A DNA stretch of 64,000 nt from DATFVA01 sp963721075. Its GTDB lineage: Bacteria > Bacteroidota > Ignavibacteria > Ignavibacteriales > Ignavibacteriaceae. Below are positions 35,117 through 45,187 of the stretch, in pieces (within the stretch, counting starts at the first letter, position 1; the number at the start of each line of letters is the position of its first letter). Position numbers and translations under genes: made by a program. The notes beneath the pieces are model-generated. The model worked only from the letters and a program-made list of their open reading frames with translations, ran no database searches and was not told where the DNA came from. The DNA lies in assembly GCA_963721075.1 (NCBI GenBank), contig CAVRHV010000008.1:32345-96344 (forward strand), read 5' to 3'.

Positions 35117-36574
35117 ATGATAGTGGAAAAGACCCGGCTGCTTTTAAAACCAGACCCTGAAAAAGTACTGCTCCGTCCTCTTGAGCCTTCATCCGTAAAC
35201 CAAAAGATGAACATCATTAATAGATTGCTGAATCTCACTGAACAGGATGTAAAAAATGAGCTGGATAAGATCAACATCGAATTTAAGAACAGGCACAGGA
35301 ATACAGAGGATTTCTTTCTGAAACGTTATAACCAGGTCGCTTCTTATTTTCCGGATAAGAAGGAGTTTAGCAGAGAACGGAAACTTCTTGCCGGCGCTAT
35401 ATTTTCAATGGAATATTCTCTCGAGTCAGCTGCACTGTTCAATCCTTCAATTGTTTGGGATCCTGATCAGTCGGGACTCCAGGACGGAAGCAGAAGGTAT
35501 ATACTGAGTCTGCGTGCAGTTGGTGAAGGTCATATATCCTCGATCGTGTTTCGCACAGGGATTATCGACAGTAATAATAAAATAACGGTTGATGATCCTG
35601 CCCGTTTTGTTTCCGCGCCGGTATCAACAGCTAACCCGGTGTATGAAAAGGAATTGTTCATTAGGAAAATAGAGACTCTTAATTTAGGCGGTGAATTTTC
35701 TGGAAAGATTCTCGGGAGTCTTGGGAACACTTTTACGCTCAATGAGCTTGAGATTGCATTTAAACGAATCCTGTCGGATCCGAATTATGCCGGTAAAAAT
35801 AACGCTGAAGCTGCCGAAGAAATTTTGTCTTTTAGCCGTTCAGAATATGAAATATTCTACAATGAAGAAATACCTTTAAGTGAAAGGATCATTTTTCCGG
35901 GAAGCCCGGCGGAATCCAACGGGGTAGAAGATGCACGGTTTGTTGGATTTACCGGAGAAGACGGCAGTATATCATTCTATGCTACATATACAGCTTACAA
36001 CGGGAAGAAGATCCAGTCGCAGCTCCTTGAAACAAAAGATTTCCTGCACTTCAGGATAAACAAAATTTTTGGATCTGAGGCCAGGAATAAAGGAATGGCA
36101 TTATTTCCCCGGAAAGTAAACGGGAAGTATGTTATGCTTTCGAGACAGGATAATGAGAATAATTACATAATGTATTCAGATGATCTGCTTTTCTGGAACT
36201 CAAAAAAGTTATTATCCGAACCTGCCTTTACCTGGGAGATGGTGCAGCAGGGAAACTGCGGATCTCCGGTCGAAACGGAAAAAGGGTGGCTGGTGCTGAC
36301 ACACGGGGTGGGACCTGTGAGGAAATACTGCATTGGGGCAATGCTGCTTGATATCGATGATCCCGGAAAGGTAATCGGACGGCTTAAAGATCCTCTTATA
36401 TATGCCGATGAAAAGGAAAGAGAGGGGTATGTACCTAATGTGGTTTACAGCTGCGGAAGTATTGTAAAAGGCAACGATTTGATCATTCCATATGCAGTAT
36501 CTGATTATGCGGGCAGCTTTGCAAAGGTCAGTCTGTCGGCTCTTTTAAATGAATTAACATCTGAAAGAGGTTAA
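35117..36574 (+). CDS. Second GH130 family enzyme, with N-terminal extension
   Basis: 485 aa. The first 80 or so residues are an extra helical part before the GH130 propeller. Features: FNPSIVWDPDQSGLQDGSRR, the catalytic motif NGVEDARFVGFTG, YATYTAYNGKKIQSQLLETK, KGMALFPRKVNGKYVMLSRQ and the THGVGPVRKY segment with its His. The build differs from the first GH130, so the two enzymes probably act on different linkages or chain lengths. Cytoplasmic by lack of signal. It is 7 bases from the previous gene and 1 base from the next, inside a tight operon. Confidence 0.9.
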   Translation: MIVEKTRLLLKPDPEKVLLRPLEPSSVNQKMNIINRLLNLTEQDVKNELDKINIEFKNRHRNTEDFFLKRYNQVASYFPDKKEFSRERKLLAGAIFSMEYSLESAALFNPSIVWDPDQSGLQDGSRRYILSLRAVGEGHISSIVFRTGIIDSNNKITVDDPARFVSAPVSTANPVYEKELFIRKIETLNLGGEFSGKILGSLGNTFTLNELEIAFKRILSDPNYAGKNNAEAAEEILSFSRSEYEIFYNEEIPLSERIIFPGSPAESNGVEDARFVGFTGEDGSISFYATYTAYNGKKIQSQLLETKDFLHFRINKIFGSEARNKGMALFPRKVNGKYVMLSRQDNENNYIMYSDDLLFWNSKKLLSEPAFTWEMVQQGNCGSPVETEKGWLVLTHGVGPVRKYCIGAMLLDIDDPGKVIGRLKDPLIYADEKEREGYVPNVVYSCGSIVKGNDLIIPYAVSDYAGSFAKVSLSALLNELTSERG

Positions 36575-36575
36575 C

Positions 36576-39139
36576 ATGTTAAAGAATTTACTGAAATTTT
36601 TATTGCCGGTTTTTGTGCTTGTACTTGTGAATTCCTCTGCCTGCAGGGGACAGATATCGGACGACAGGCTAAAAGTTGATTATAGCGGAGACGCAAAGAT
36701 TGAAGTAGGCGGACCTTTTGCGGGAATTGAACTTCACCATAGTTCACCCCTTCTTCAGAGGATCAGTTTCTTTTACCCGGTGGCAAATAGTCTTGATGAA
36801 AGTACTGATTACTGGAAACGCGATACTTCTTTTATTATGCAGCTTGGTCTTAAAGTGGGTAACGGTCCAAAGGAGTTCATAGGTCGGGAACCATTTGAAT
36901 TTACTTTGACACCTTACTCAGTTGTATTTCATAAGGAGGATGACGAGAAAACTGTTAAAGTCTCTTATACCTTTGCGGGTTCAAAACCTGCGATGGTTAT
37001 TAAATATGAAATTATAAATAAAAAAAAGGAAAATACTCCTTTCGAATTCTATACGGATCTTGAGACTGCGTTAAGGACCAGTCATTCATTTAATTTTATT
37101 AATAATGCATGGACTGAATACGACAGCAGCAATTCTGCAGTCTTCACAAATTTTGATGATCCGCAAACACAGAAAGCACAGATCATTATTATTAATGCAG
37201 GTGAAAAACCTGCCTCCTTCAGTACCGCAAGTTCTCTTACGGGATTAACTAATCCCGGTAATGATTGGATGACCCTGGAAAAATTAGATAATAAATTTAT
37301 ACCCCGGGAGAATCAAAGCCGTCCTGCAGCTAAATTCCTTTACCGTAAAACTCTCAAACCCGGTGAAACCATGACTGTTGTGCAGGTCATAGGCATGTGC
37401 AGACAGGACGAAGGAAAAGAACTCGCAGATTATCTTAGTAAGAATTATCAAAAAGAAGTTAATAATTATGAGCAGGCGGTACTGAACAAAGTTTATAAAG
37501 GAACGGAACTTAGATCGGGCGATTCTGTAATAGATAAATCGGTTTCCTGGGCTAAAGCAATTCTCGAGGTAAATACACATTATATAGACGGCGAATTTAC
37601 CCCGATGCCCTGTCCGGCCGAGTATAATTTTTACTTTACTCACGACGTACTTAAAACTGATCTGGCCGCGGTGAATTTTGATACTGCAAGGGTTAAAAGG
37701 GATCTGGACTTTATTATCCGGCATGCTGATGAAGATAAGATCATTCCTCATGCGTATTACTGGAAGGACAGTGCCTTTGTTACCGAGTATGCGGCACATG
37801 ACAACTGGAATAACTTCTGGCTGATTATAGTCTCCGGAACATATCTTCGTCATTCTGGCGACACGACATTTGTAAGGACTCTTTATCCCTATATACAGAA
37901 GAGCCTGAAGCAGGCGCTTATGACCAAAGGTGACGATGACTTGATGTGGTCGAATATGCCTGACTGGTGGGACATAGGCAAGATCTATGGCCAGAGAACA
38001 TATATGACCGTGCTGGCCATTAAAGCTATCAGAGAATATAATTTCATTTCTTCGGTTCTGGGAAATAACATTAATCAACTGCCCGAGTATGAATCTATGG
38101 CCGACCGAATGCAGCACCAATTGAATGCAAAGCTCTGGGATGACAGTCTTAAATATCTTATAAATTATTACGAACCTGGCAAAAAAGATACGCACTACTA
38201 CATTGGTTCACTTCTGGCAGCACATTACGGTCTGCTGAGTAAAGAGAGGACGGATGAGCTTGTAGAGACTGCGGGTAAAAAGCTGCTCGATGAAAAGGTT
38301 GGTATTTATAATGTTTTCCCCATGGATTTTGATAAGCTTGGAAGCTACCTGAAGTTTGTCGGGAATGAAGCGGGAGATCCGTTCCTTTATGCCAACGGCG
38401 GAATATGGCCTCACGGAAATGCCTGGTATGCACTGGCCCTCATGGCTGATGGAAAAAAGGATAAAGCGTATTCATTTATCAGGAACATAATGACAATCGA
38501 CGGCGTTATGGAAGGCCCGAACGGACAGCCGGCTATGTACGAAGTCAGGGATGGAAATTACAACGATCCCGCTGCATATGGAACAGTTGATAAGCCGCAG
38601 TTCCTCTGGGCCGCCGGCTGGTATCTTTATTCATTGTACCATCTGTTTGCGGTTCAGGAAAATGAATGGAACATACATCTTGACCCGTATAATCCGGGTG
38701 AAACCCCTGTTTTAATGGATCTCTACACTAGCGGAAGTCTGGCTGAATTAAATGTAACAGGCAGCGGAAAATATTTAAAAAGATACTCTACGACGGGAAA
38801 GAATTGCCCACAGCAGTCATTCCATATAGTGGAAAATTTAAACATATAGCATTAGAGACAGGTGTGCCTTCATCGCCCTACCTTGCAGACTGCCGGTCGC
38901 AGCTTGAGTCAGCCGGGTACGATGCCGGTTCAGGTGTGCTCAACCTGACGCTCAGAAGTTTTCCCGGGCATGCTGATATGGTCACTGTTATAACACCTGC
39001 AAAACCTTCCGGGGTATTTGTTGATGGTCAGCAGTTAATTGAACAGCCTGAGGTAACCGAAAGCGACGGAGTATATAGTATCAGCTTTGGATTCACATTC
39101 AAAAATACGGAAGCAGAAATTAGAATGGAGTTTGAATAA
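36576..39139 (+). CDS. Secreted six-hairpin glycosidase, -1 frameshift at a slippery heptamer
   Basis: About 854 aa when both frames are joined. There is a signal peptide (LLPVFVLVLVNSSACRGQ), an N-terminal beta-sandwich (residues about 30-300) and an (alpha/alpha)6 barrel like glucoamylase/GH94-type enzymes (MPCPAEYNFYFTHDVLKTDL, AYYWKDSAFVTEYAAHDNWN, YANGGIWPHGNAWYALAL). The zero frame ends at 38849, but the -1 frame continues the domain as KILYDGKELPTAVIPYSGKF and ends at 39139 with a C-terminal beta domain. The switch falls at T TTA AAA (38774-38780), which is in phase for -1 frameshifting. It may instead be a lost A in a homopolymer. The exact GH family is not assigned. Confidence 0.85.
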
Positions 39140-39146
39140 TTTTAGA

Positions 39147-41606
39147 ATGAGTAAAAAGTATTACCTGCATGATAATTGGAGTGTTAAAGTTACGAGCAGC
39201 CCGCAAGGGGAAAAGGACTTTCCAGGCAAAAAACTAAAGAACTGGATTCCTGCTGAAGTTCCCGGAACAATCCATACTGACTTGCTGAATGCCGACATTA
39301 TTGATAATCCTTTTAAAGAACGGAATGAATTTAATTATAACTGGATAACCAGAAGCGCGTGGACATACAGAACAGAATTTAAATATCCCGAAGGACTCAG
39401 CAGAAGTTCTATAATAAAATTAGTTTTTGAAGGGCTTGATACTGCCGCAGACATATTCCTCAATCATAAATTAATCGGCCGTACCGAGAATATGTTTGTT
39501 AAATATGAATTTAATGTTGACCAGGTTTTGAATTCAGGCAGAAATGTCCTTGAGTTAAGATTTGAGTCGCCGCTTGAGCTGGCTGTTAAGCGTGAAAAAG
39601 AATACGGAAAACTCTCGACTGCAAAAGATTCCTTCAGGGTTTATATAAGAAAGGCTCAGTATTCATTCGGGTGGGACTGGGGACCCTCTTATCCAACAAC
39701 CGGAATCTGGCGTCCTGTTTATCTGACAGCAGTAGAAAAAGCTGCAATTACTTCCGTCAGTTTTATTACAGAGAAGCTTACCCGCAGGAAAGCAAGGGTT
39801 AAAATAGGACTCGAAGCTGAGGTCTATACAAAAGAACCTGTAAAGGCGACAATTATACTTAGCAGAGATAATGAATTCTACCATAAAGAAATCAGGAATG
39901 TTAATAAAAAGAAACACAATGTAAGTTTTGAAATTGATAACCCTTCTTTATGGTGGCCGAACGGCAGTGGGGAACAGAATTTATATGATCTGATTGTCAG
40001 TCTTAGCGATGCTTCAGGGACAATTTTTTATGAAGAACAAAAGAAAGTAGGTATCCGGAAGATTGATCTGGAACTCAGCAAAAAGGATAAATCTGTATTC
40101 CGTTTCAGAGTTAATAATAAAATTATTTATATGAAGGGGATGAACTGGATACCGGCCGACTCATTTCTACCACGCGTAAAAGAGAGGAAATATGCTGAAC
40201 TTTTAAATCTTGCAGCAGAGGCAAATGCGAATATGATACGTGTATGGGGCGGTGGGATTTATGAAAATGATGAGTTTTACCATTTGTGCGATAAACTTGG
40301 TCTGCTTGTATGGCAGGACTTTATGTTTGCCTGTGAAAATTATCCGGAACATGATGAATTTGTTAAAACCGTATCTGAAGAAGTAACGCAGAACGTTAAG
40401 CGGCTGCGGACACATCCGTGCATAGCCTTATGGTGCGGTAATAACGAGAATGAATGGATCTGGTACAGAACTCTTTCCGGGTCATATAAAGAAATGCCGG
40501 GGTATAATTTATTTCATAAGGTAATACCCGCTTTAATGAAATCGCTTAGCCCTGATTTACCATACCGGCCTACCTCACCTTTCGGAACAGATGAGGATCC
40601 CAATTCACAGACTTCAGGCAACAGGCATCAATGGGATATCTGGAGCAACTGGATCGATTACTCACATGTGGCAAATGACAATAGTCTGTTTGTAACTGAA
40701 TTCGGTTTTCAGGGTCCTGCCTGTTTAGATACTTTTAATAAAATACTGCCGGCCGGAAAAAGAAAAATTCAGTCGCCGGCATTTGAGTATTATAATAAAC
40801 AAATTGAAGGTCCTGAAAGAGTAATACGTTTTCTGGTGGCTCACCTGCCTGTTAGAACGGATTGGGATGATTTTATCTACCTTGCACAATTGAACCAGGG
40901 GTTAGCACTTAAAAGGTGTCTTGAACACTGGAGAGGAAACAGGAAAGTTACAGGCGGAAGTCTTATCTGGCAGCTGAATGACTGCTGGCCTGTGACGAGC
41001 TGGTCTTTGATTGATTCTTCAATTATTCCCAAAATGGCTTACTACTTTGTTAAAGAAGCCTTTTCCGATACTGTTATTCATTTCAGAGAGTCGGGTTCAG
41101 TATTGAAAATCTTCGTTTTAAATGAGGGTGAGATCGAAAGGTTTACTATTGAAACTGAAATACTGGACACTCTTACCGGAAAAATTATCCTGACCAGATC
41201 AAAGAATATCTATGCGGTTAAAGGAAAATATACTGAAGCTGATAAAATAAATACTTCGAAGGTATCAAATACTCAAAACCTGGTTATTATTTCCAGTCTG
41301 TACGACGAGGATAGAAATATTATCCACAGGAACTTTTATGCCGAAAAAGAATGGAAACATATCGGCCTGGCTGATCCGGCTATAAAAATTTCGCTTCCGG
41401 GAGGTTCGGGATCAGACTTTATAGTACTTACTACTACCCGGACGGCATTCTTCGTAGATGTCTATCATCCGGGTATTACTTTCAGCGACAGGGGTTTTAT
41501 TCTGCTTCCCGGAGAAAAGAAAAAACTGAAGATTATAAAAGGCAATAAGAGAATCGGCGGGGAGAACATAAGGATATATTCTTTAAATAATTACCTGGAG
41601 CAGTGA
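39147..41606 (+). CDS. GH2 family beta-mannosidase
   Basis: 819 aa from the ATG at 39147; the longer open frame overlaps the previous gene and has no homology. The order is N-terminal sugar-binding jelly roll (WIPAEVPGTIHTDLLNADII, FEGLDTAADIFLNHKLIGRT), immunoglobulin-like domain and TIM barrel. The acid/base Glu is in LWCGNNENEW and the nucleophile Glu in FVTEFGFQGPA. FGWDWGPSYPTTGIWRPVYL is typical of beta-mannosidases. It has no signal peptide and should cleave terminal beta-mannose from imported oligosaccharides. Confidence 0.95.
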   Translation: MSKKYYLHDNWSVKVTSSPQGEKDFPGKKLKNWIPAEVPGTIHTDLLNADIIDNPFKERNEFNYNWITRSAWTYRTEFKYPEGLSRSSIIKLVFEGLDTAADIFLNHKLIGRTENMFVKYEFNVDQVLNSGRNVLELRFESPLELAVKREKEYGKLSTAKDSFRVYIRKAQYSFGWDWGPSYPTTGIWRPVYLTAVEKAAITSVSFITEKLTRRKARVKIGLEAEVYTKEPVKATIILSRDNEFYHKEIRNVNKKKHNVSFEIDNPSLWWPNGSGEQNLYDLIVSLSDASGTIFYEEQKKVGIRKIDLELSKKDKSVFRFRVNNKIIYMKGMNWIPADSFLPRVKERKYAELLNLAAEANANMIRVWGGGIYENDEFYHLCDKLGLLVWQDFMFACENYPEHDEFVKTVSEEVTQNVKRLRTHPCIALWCGNNENEWIWYRTLSGSYKEMPGYNLFHKVIPALMKSLSPDLPYRPTSPFGTDEDPNSQTSGNRHQWDIWSNWIDYSHVANDNSLFVTEFGFQGPACLDTFNKILPAGKRKIQSPAFEYYNKQIEGPERVIRFLVAHLPVRTDWDDFIYLAQLNQGLALKRCLEHWRGNRKVTGGSLIWQLNDCWPVTSWSLIDSSIIPKMAYYFVKEAFSDTVIHFRESGSVLKIFVLNEGEIERFTIETEILDTLTGKIILTRSKNIYAVKGKYTEADKINTSKVSNTQNLVIISSLYDEDRNIIHRNFYAEKEWKHIGLADPAIKISLPGGSGSDFIVLTTTRTAFFVDVYHPGITFSDRGFILLPGEKKKLKIIKGNKRIGGENIRIYSLNNYLEQ

Positions 41607-41607
41607 T

Positions 41608-44600
41608 ATGAAATTACAACATAAATCATTGAGCTTTCCGGGGGTTATACTGGCAGCCCTTTTTCTATTGAGTCAGGTCTATGCCCAGCAGATAAATATT
41701 AACCGTGTTGAACTGATGCCGAATATGCCTTCGCCTTATGAAATGCGCGACTGGAAGCAGGCGGCGGCCGGATATGATAGTCTTGTCTTTGATTTTAACC
41801 TGACCGGGCAATATCTCCCGCTGATCTGGCTGAACACAAATACGATTAATTATCCTGACCATAACAGTTTCGGACTTCATACTGTAGTTGGGACCACTGT
41901 CCCATCTTCCTCTGAAGCAATTAACCTGATACCCGCGGTAACGGGTGCTACGCTTGCCGGTATTGATAAGAGCAATCAGAACGGGAATAACTTTGTGCTG
42001 ATGAGTGAAGAATATTTTAGTAAGGACAACGGGGCAGATGTTTACCTTAACCACCCTTCAGGAAGCAATTGGGATGACTGGTGGTACGATATTATGCCGA
42101 ATATATTTTTCTACCAGCTTTATGATCAGTACCCGCCATATGGTGAATTTTCCTACCAGTTAACAAAGATAGCTGACCGCTGGCTTGAAGCAGTTGCTGT
42201 AATGGGAGGGAGTCCTACTCCCTGGCAAGTTCCTGATATGAATTACCGGGCTTTTAACCTAATGACCATGACGCCTTATGCGTCAGGCGTTCCCGAGCCT
42301 GAAGCTGCGGGAGCTCTTGCATGGATCTTCTACAATGCATACAAGGAAACGGGAAATGAAGATTATAGAATTGGAGCAGAATGGTGTATGGAGTTTCTCA
42401 ATTCACTCAATTCTAATCCTTCATATGAACTTCAGCTGCCATACGGTGTACTTGCCGCAGCCAGAATGAATGCTGAACTCGGGACAGACTACAACATTAC
42501 TAAACTGGTAAACTGGTGTTTTGACGTAGGCCCGCTCAGGGAGTGGGGAGCAATTGTCGGTACCTGGGGCGGTTATGATGTAGATGGTCTTATCGGTGAG
42601 GTAAATGGTTCAAACGATTATGCTTTCCTGATGAATACATTTGAACAGATCGGAGCGCTGGTACCATTAACACGGTATGACGACAGGTTCGCCAGAGGTA
42701 TAGGTAAATGGGTGCTGAATGCTGCAAATGCCGCCAGATTGTTTTACCCGAATTACCTTCCTGATCAGAACCAGGATAGTGAAGAATGGGCTCATCAGTA
42801 TGATCCGTATTCATATATAGGACACGAAGCACTGCGTCAGTCGCAGGGCGGAGCCAGTCCCTATGCAACCGGTGATGCGATCAGCGGCGGATGGGGACTA
42901 ACCAACCTTGCACTTTACGGATCTTCGCATATCGGTATTGCAGGCGGGATCATTGATACGACCGATGTCAGTAAGATTCTGCAGCTTGATCTCTTAAAAA
43001 CCGATTACTTCCATTCGAATGCATACCCGAGCTTTCTTTACTATAATCCGTACACTTCCGGCAAACAGATCACCATTGACGTCGGATCAGGTTCACATGA
43101 TATTTATGATGCTGTCTCCAATTCAATATTAATAGGAGGAGCTACCGGTAATACGCAGATTACTATTCCTGCTGATGGTGCTGTAATTGCAGTAATTATT
43201 CCTTTGGGAAGTACAATAACCTATGATCTTAATAAAGCATATGTAAATGGTATTGTTATCGATTACCTCTCTGGCCAGCCTGTTACAAATTATCCGCCAA
43301 GGATAAAATCGCTCTCGTCTGAAGATACACTGCTGGTATTCGGCGACTCAACAAATATCTACTGTACTGCTGAAGATATAGACGGTAATCCATTATCGTA
43401 TCAGTGGCAGGTATCAGGCGGAAGTTATACAGGATCCGGTTCCGAAATTAGCTGGCAGGCGCCTGCCGCTGCAGGCACATACCTGATTATCTGCACAGTA
43501 AATGATGGACAGGGGGGAACTGCATCAGATTCTGTTCTTATCGATGTAACTGAATTTATTAATTTTGATCCGGTTATAACGGGAATGACAGCGCACCCCA
43601 GGAAAATAAATCCGGGCTCTGTTTCTCAGGTAACCTGTTATGCCTCTGATCCTGACGGTGATACTTTAACCTATACATGGTATCCGGGTTCCGGGACAAT
43701 TAATGGAACCGGAGCAGAAGTAACCTGGACAGCTCCGGTGACAGAAGGTAATTATTATATTGCCTGTCTTTTGAGCGACGGGAGGGGTGGAGAAGCCTTT
43801 GATAGTATCGGCGTTTCAGTACGTGACACTTCAGTTCATCAGTCGGGAGATCTGGTAGCATATTATCCGTTTAACGGCAATGCAGATGATGCCAGCGGAT
43901 TTAACAATAATGGAACTGTATCAGGCGCTGTTCTCGTACCCGACCGGCATGGCAATCCATCCAGTGCCTACGGGTTTGATGGAGTTAATGATTATATACA
44001 GGTTCCCAGCAGTCCAAGTCTCAACTTTCAAAATTCAGTCAGCATTAATTTCTGGATCACGGTAAGCCAGTTCTACGAAAGAGAATCTTACCCTCTTTCA
44101 CATGGTAACTGGGAAAACAGGTGGAAAGTTTCTCTGACGAATAAGCATATAAGATGGACGGTAAAGACTAATACCGGAACAAAAGACCTTGATTCGGAAA
44201 CAGAACTGGTTCAGGATAGCCTCTATAATGTTACTGTCCTCTATGACGGCAGTGATTATGAGATTTACATAAACGGCGAGCTCGATGCCTTCACAACATT
44301 TTCAGGACAGATCTTAACTACGAATATTGACCTTATGATGGGACAGGTTCTTCCGGGTAACAACCAGTATAACTTTAACGGTGTGCTGGATGATATCAGG
44401 ATTTACAATTATGCCATTTCGTATGCAGATATTCAGTCACTCTATGACATATCTACCGGTATCAAAGATTACCAGGAAACAGCGGAACCTCTGGAATATG
44501 GACTGATGCAGAACTATCCAAATCCCTTCAATTCGGAGACGAATATCAGGTATATTATCAAGAAACAAAGCAGGGTAAATCTTGAGATTTATGATGTAAT

Positions 44601-44769
44601 TGGAACGAGAGTAAGAACACTTTATAATGATCTCAGGTCAGGCGGAACCTATACCGCAGTATGGGATGGAAAAGATGACCATGGCAGATCAGTCTCCAGC
44701 GGCGTTTATTTCTGTAGACTTAAAGCGGGTGGATTTCTCCAGACCAAAAAAATTCTTCTGTTGAAATAA
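41608..44769 (+). CDS. Multidomain secreted T9SS type A protein with LamG domain
   Basis: 1053 aa. Signal peptide (LAALFLLSQVYAQ), then about 530 residues of unrecognised mainly helical fold rich in W and Y (NWDDWWYDIMPNIFFYQLYD, GGWGLTNLALYGSSHIGIAGG), which could be an (alpha/alpha) toroid enzyme. Two PKD/Ig-like beta domains follow (EDIDGNPLSYQWQVSGG; SDPDGDTLTYTWYPGSG), then a LamG/concanavalin-like domain (LVAYYPFNGNADDASGFNNN, FDGVNDYIQVPSS) and a T9SS tail (GLMQNYPNPFNSETNIRY ... FLQTKKILLLK). It closes the glycan operon and probably acts on, or holds, the polymer at the cell surface. Confidence 0.85.
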   Translation: MKLQHKSLSFPGVILAALFLLSQVYAQQININRVELMPNMPSPYEMRDWKQAAAGYDSLVFDFNLTGQYLPLIWLNTNTINYPDHNSFGLHTVVGTTVPSSSEAINLIPAVTGATLAGIDKSNQNGNNFVLMSEEYFSKDNGADVYLNHPSGSNWDDWWYDIMPNIFFYQLYDQYPPYGEFSYQLTKIADRWLEAVAVMGGSPTPWQVPDMNYRAFNLMTMTPYASGVPEPEAAGALAWIFYNAYKETGNEDYRIGAEWCMEFLNSLNSNPSYELQLPYGVLAAARMNAELGTDYNITKLVNWCFDVGPLREWGAIVGTWGGYDVDGLIGEVNGSNDYAFLMNTFEQIGALVPLTRYDDRFARGIGKWVLNAANAARLFYPNYLPDQNQDSEEWAHQYDPYSYIGHEALRQSQGGASPYATGDAISGGWGLTNLALYGSSHIGIAGGIIDTTDVSKILQLDLLKTDYFHSNAYPSFLYYNPYTSGKQITIDVGSGSHDIYDAVSNSILIGGATGNTQITIPADGAVIAVIIPLGSTITYDLNKAYVNGIVIDYLSGQPVTNYPPRIKSLSSEDTLLVFGDSTNIYCTAEDIDGNPLSYQWQVSGGSYTGSGSEISWQAPAAAGTYLIICTVNDGQGGTASDSVLIDVTEFINFDPVITGMTAHPRKINPGSVSQVTCYASDPDGDTLTYTWYPGSGTINGTGAEVTWTAPVTEGNYYIACLLSDGRGGEAFDSIGVSVRDTSVHQSGDLVAYYPFNGNADDASGFNNNGTVSGAVLVPDRHGNPSSAYGFDGVNDYIQVPSSPSLNFQNSVSINFWITVSQFYERESYPLSHGNWENRWKVSLTNKHIRWTVKTNTGTKDLDSETELVQDSLYNVTVLYDGSDYEIYINGELDAFTTFSGQILTTNIDLMMGQVLPGNNQYNFNGVLDDIRIYNYAISYADIQSLYDISTGIKDYQETAEPLEYGLMQNYPNPFNSETNIRYIIKKQSRVNLEIYDVIGTRVRTLYNDLRSGGTYTAVWDGKDDHGRSVSSGVYFCRLKAGGFLQTKKILLLK

Positions 44770-44854
44770 GGATAAAGATCGTTTCCCAAATAAAGACTTC
44801 CCTGAAAGTTTGTAAAATAATATATTTCCATCGTAGAAGAATTATTAATTACTT

Positions 44855-45109
44855 ATGCTGTTCAAATCGGATAAATTAAAGTACAGCCTGGCTGTAATCT
44901 TCGGTATAGTTTCTGTCCTGATCGGACTGTTTCTTACGATCGGTTATATATTGAAAGCTGTAATTGAAAGAATTGGTGAACCCGATCAGTCTCTTATATT
45001 CTGGTATCTGCCTATGCTATTCATAGGCCTCATTTTTCTGAAGTTAGGCCTGGGGTTTGGCATATGGGGATTTATGAGTTTGCGGAAAATGAAGTCTTTT
45101 CATACTTAA
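44855..45109 (+). CDS. Small two-helix membrane protein, unknown function
   Basis: 84 aa with two membrane segments (LAVIFGIVSVLIGLFLTIGY and LPMLFIGLIFLKLGLGFGIW) and a short charged tail. No family recognised. It stands alone between the glycan operon and the phosphatase gene. Confidence 0.55.
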   Translation: MLFKSDKLKYSLAVIFGIVSVLIGLFLTIGYILKAVIERIGEPDQSLIFWYLPMLFIGLIFLKLGLGFGIWGFMSLRKMKSFHT

Positions 45110-45132
45110 TTAATGATTTAATAATCTAATAA

Positions 45133-45165
45133 TTGCTTAAACCAGCGGGAAAAGTTGTATCTTTA
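45133..45165 (+). promoter_or_regulatory. Bacteroidetes-type promoter for the SpoIIE-type gene
   Basis: TTGCTT, 19 bases, then TATCTTTA (45158-45165), close to the -33 TTG / -7 TAnnTTTG layout of Bacteroidetes vegetative promoters. Transcription would start about 15 bases before the ATG at 45188. Confidence 0.4.
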
Positions 45166-45187
45166 AGGTTCACATTTACGGTAAAAT

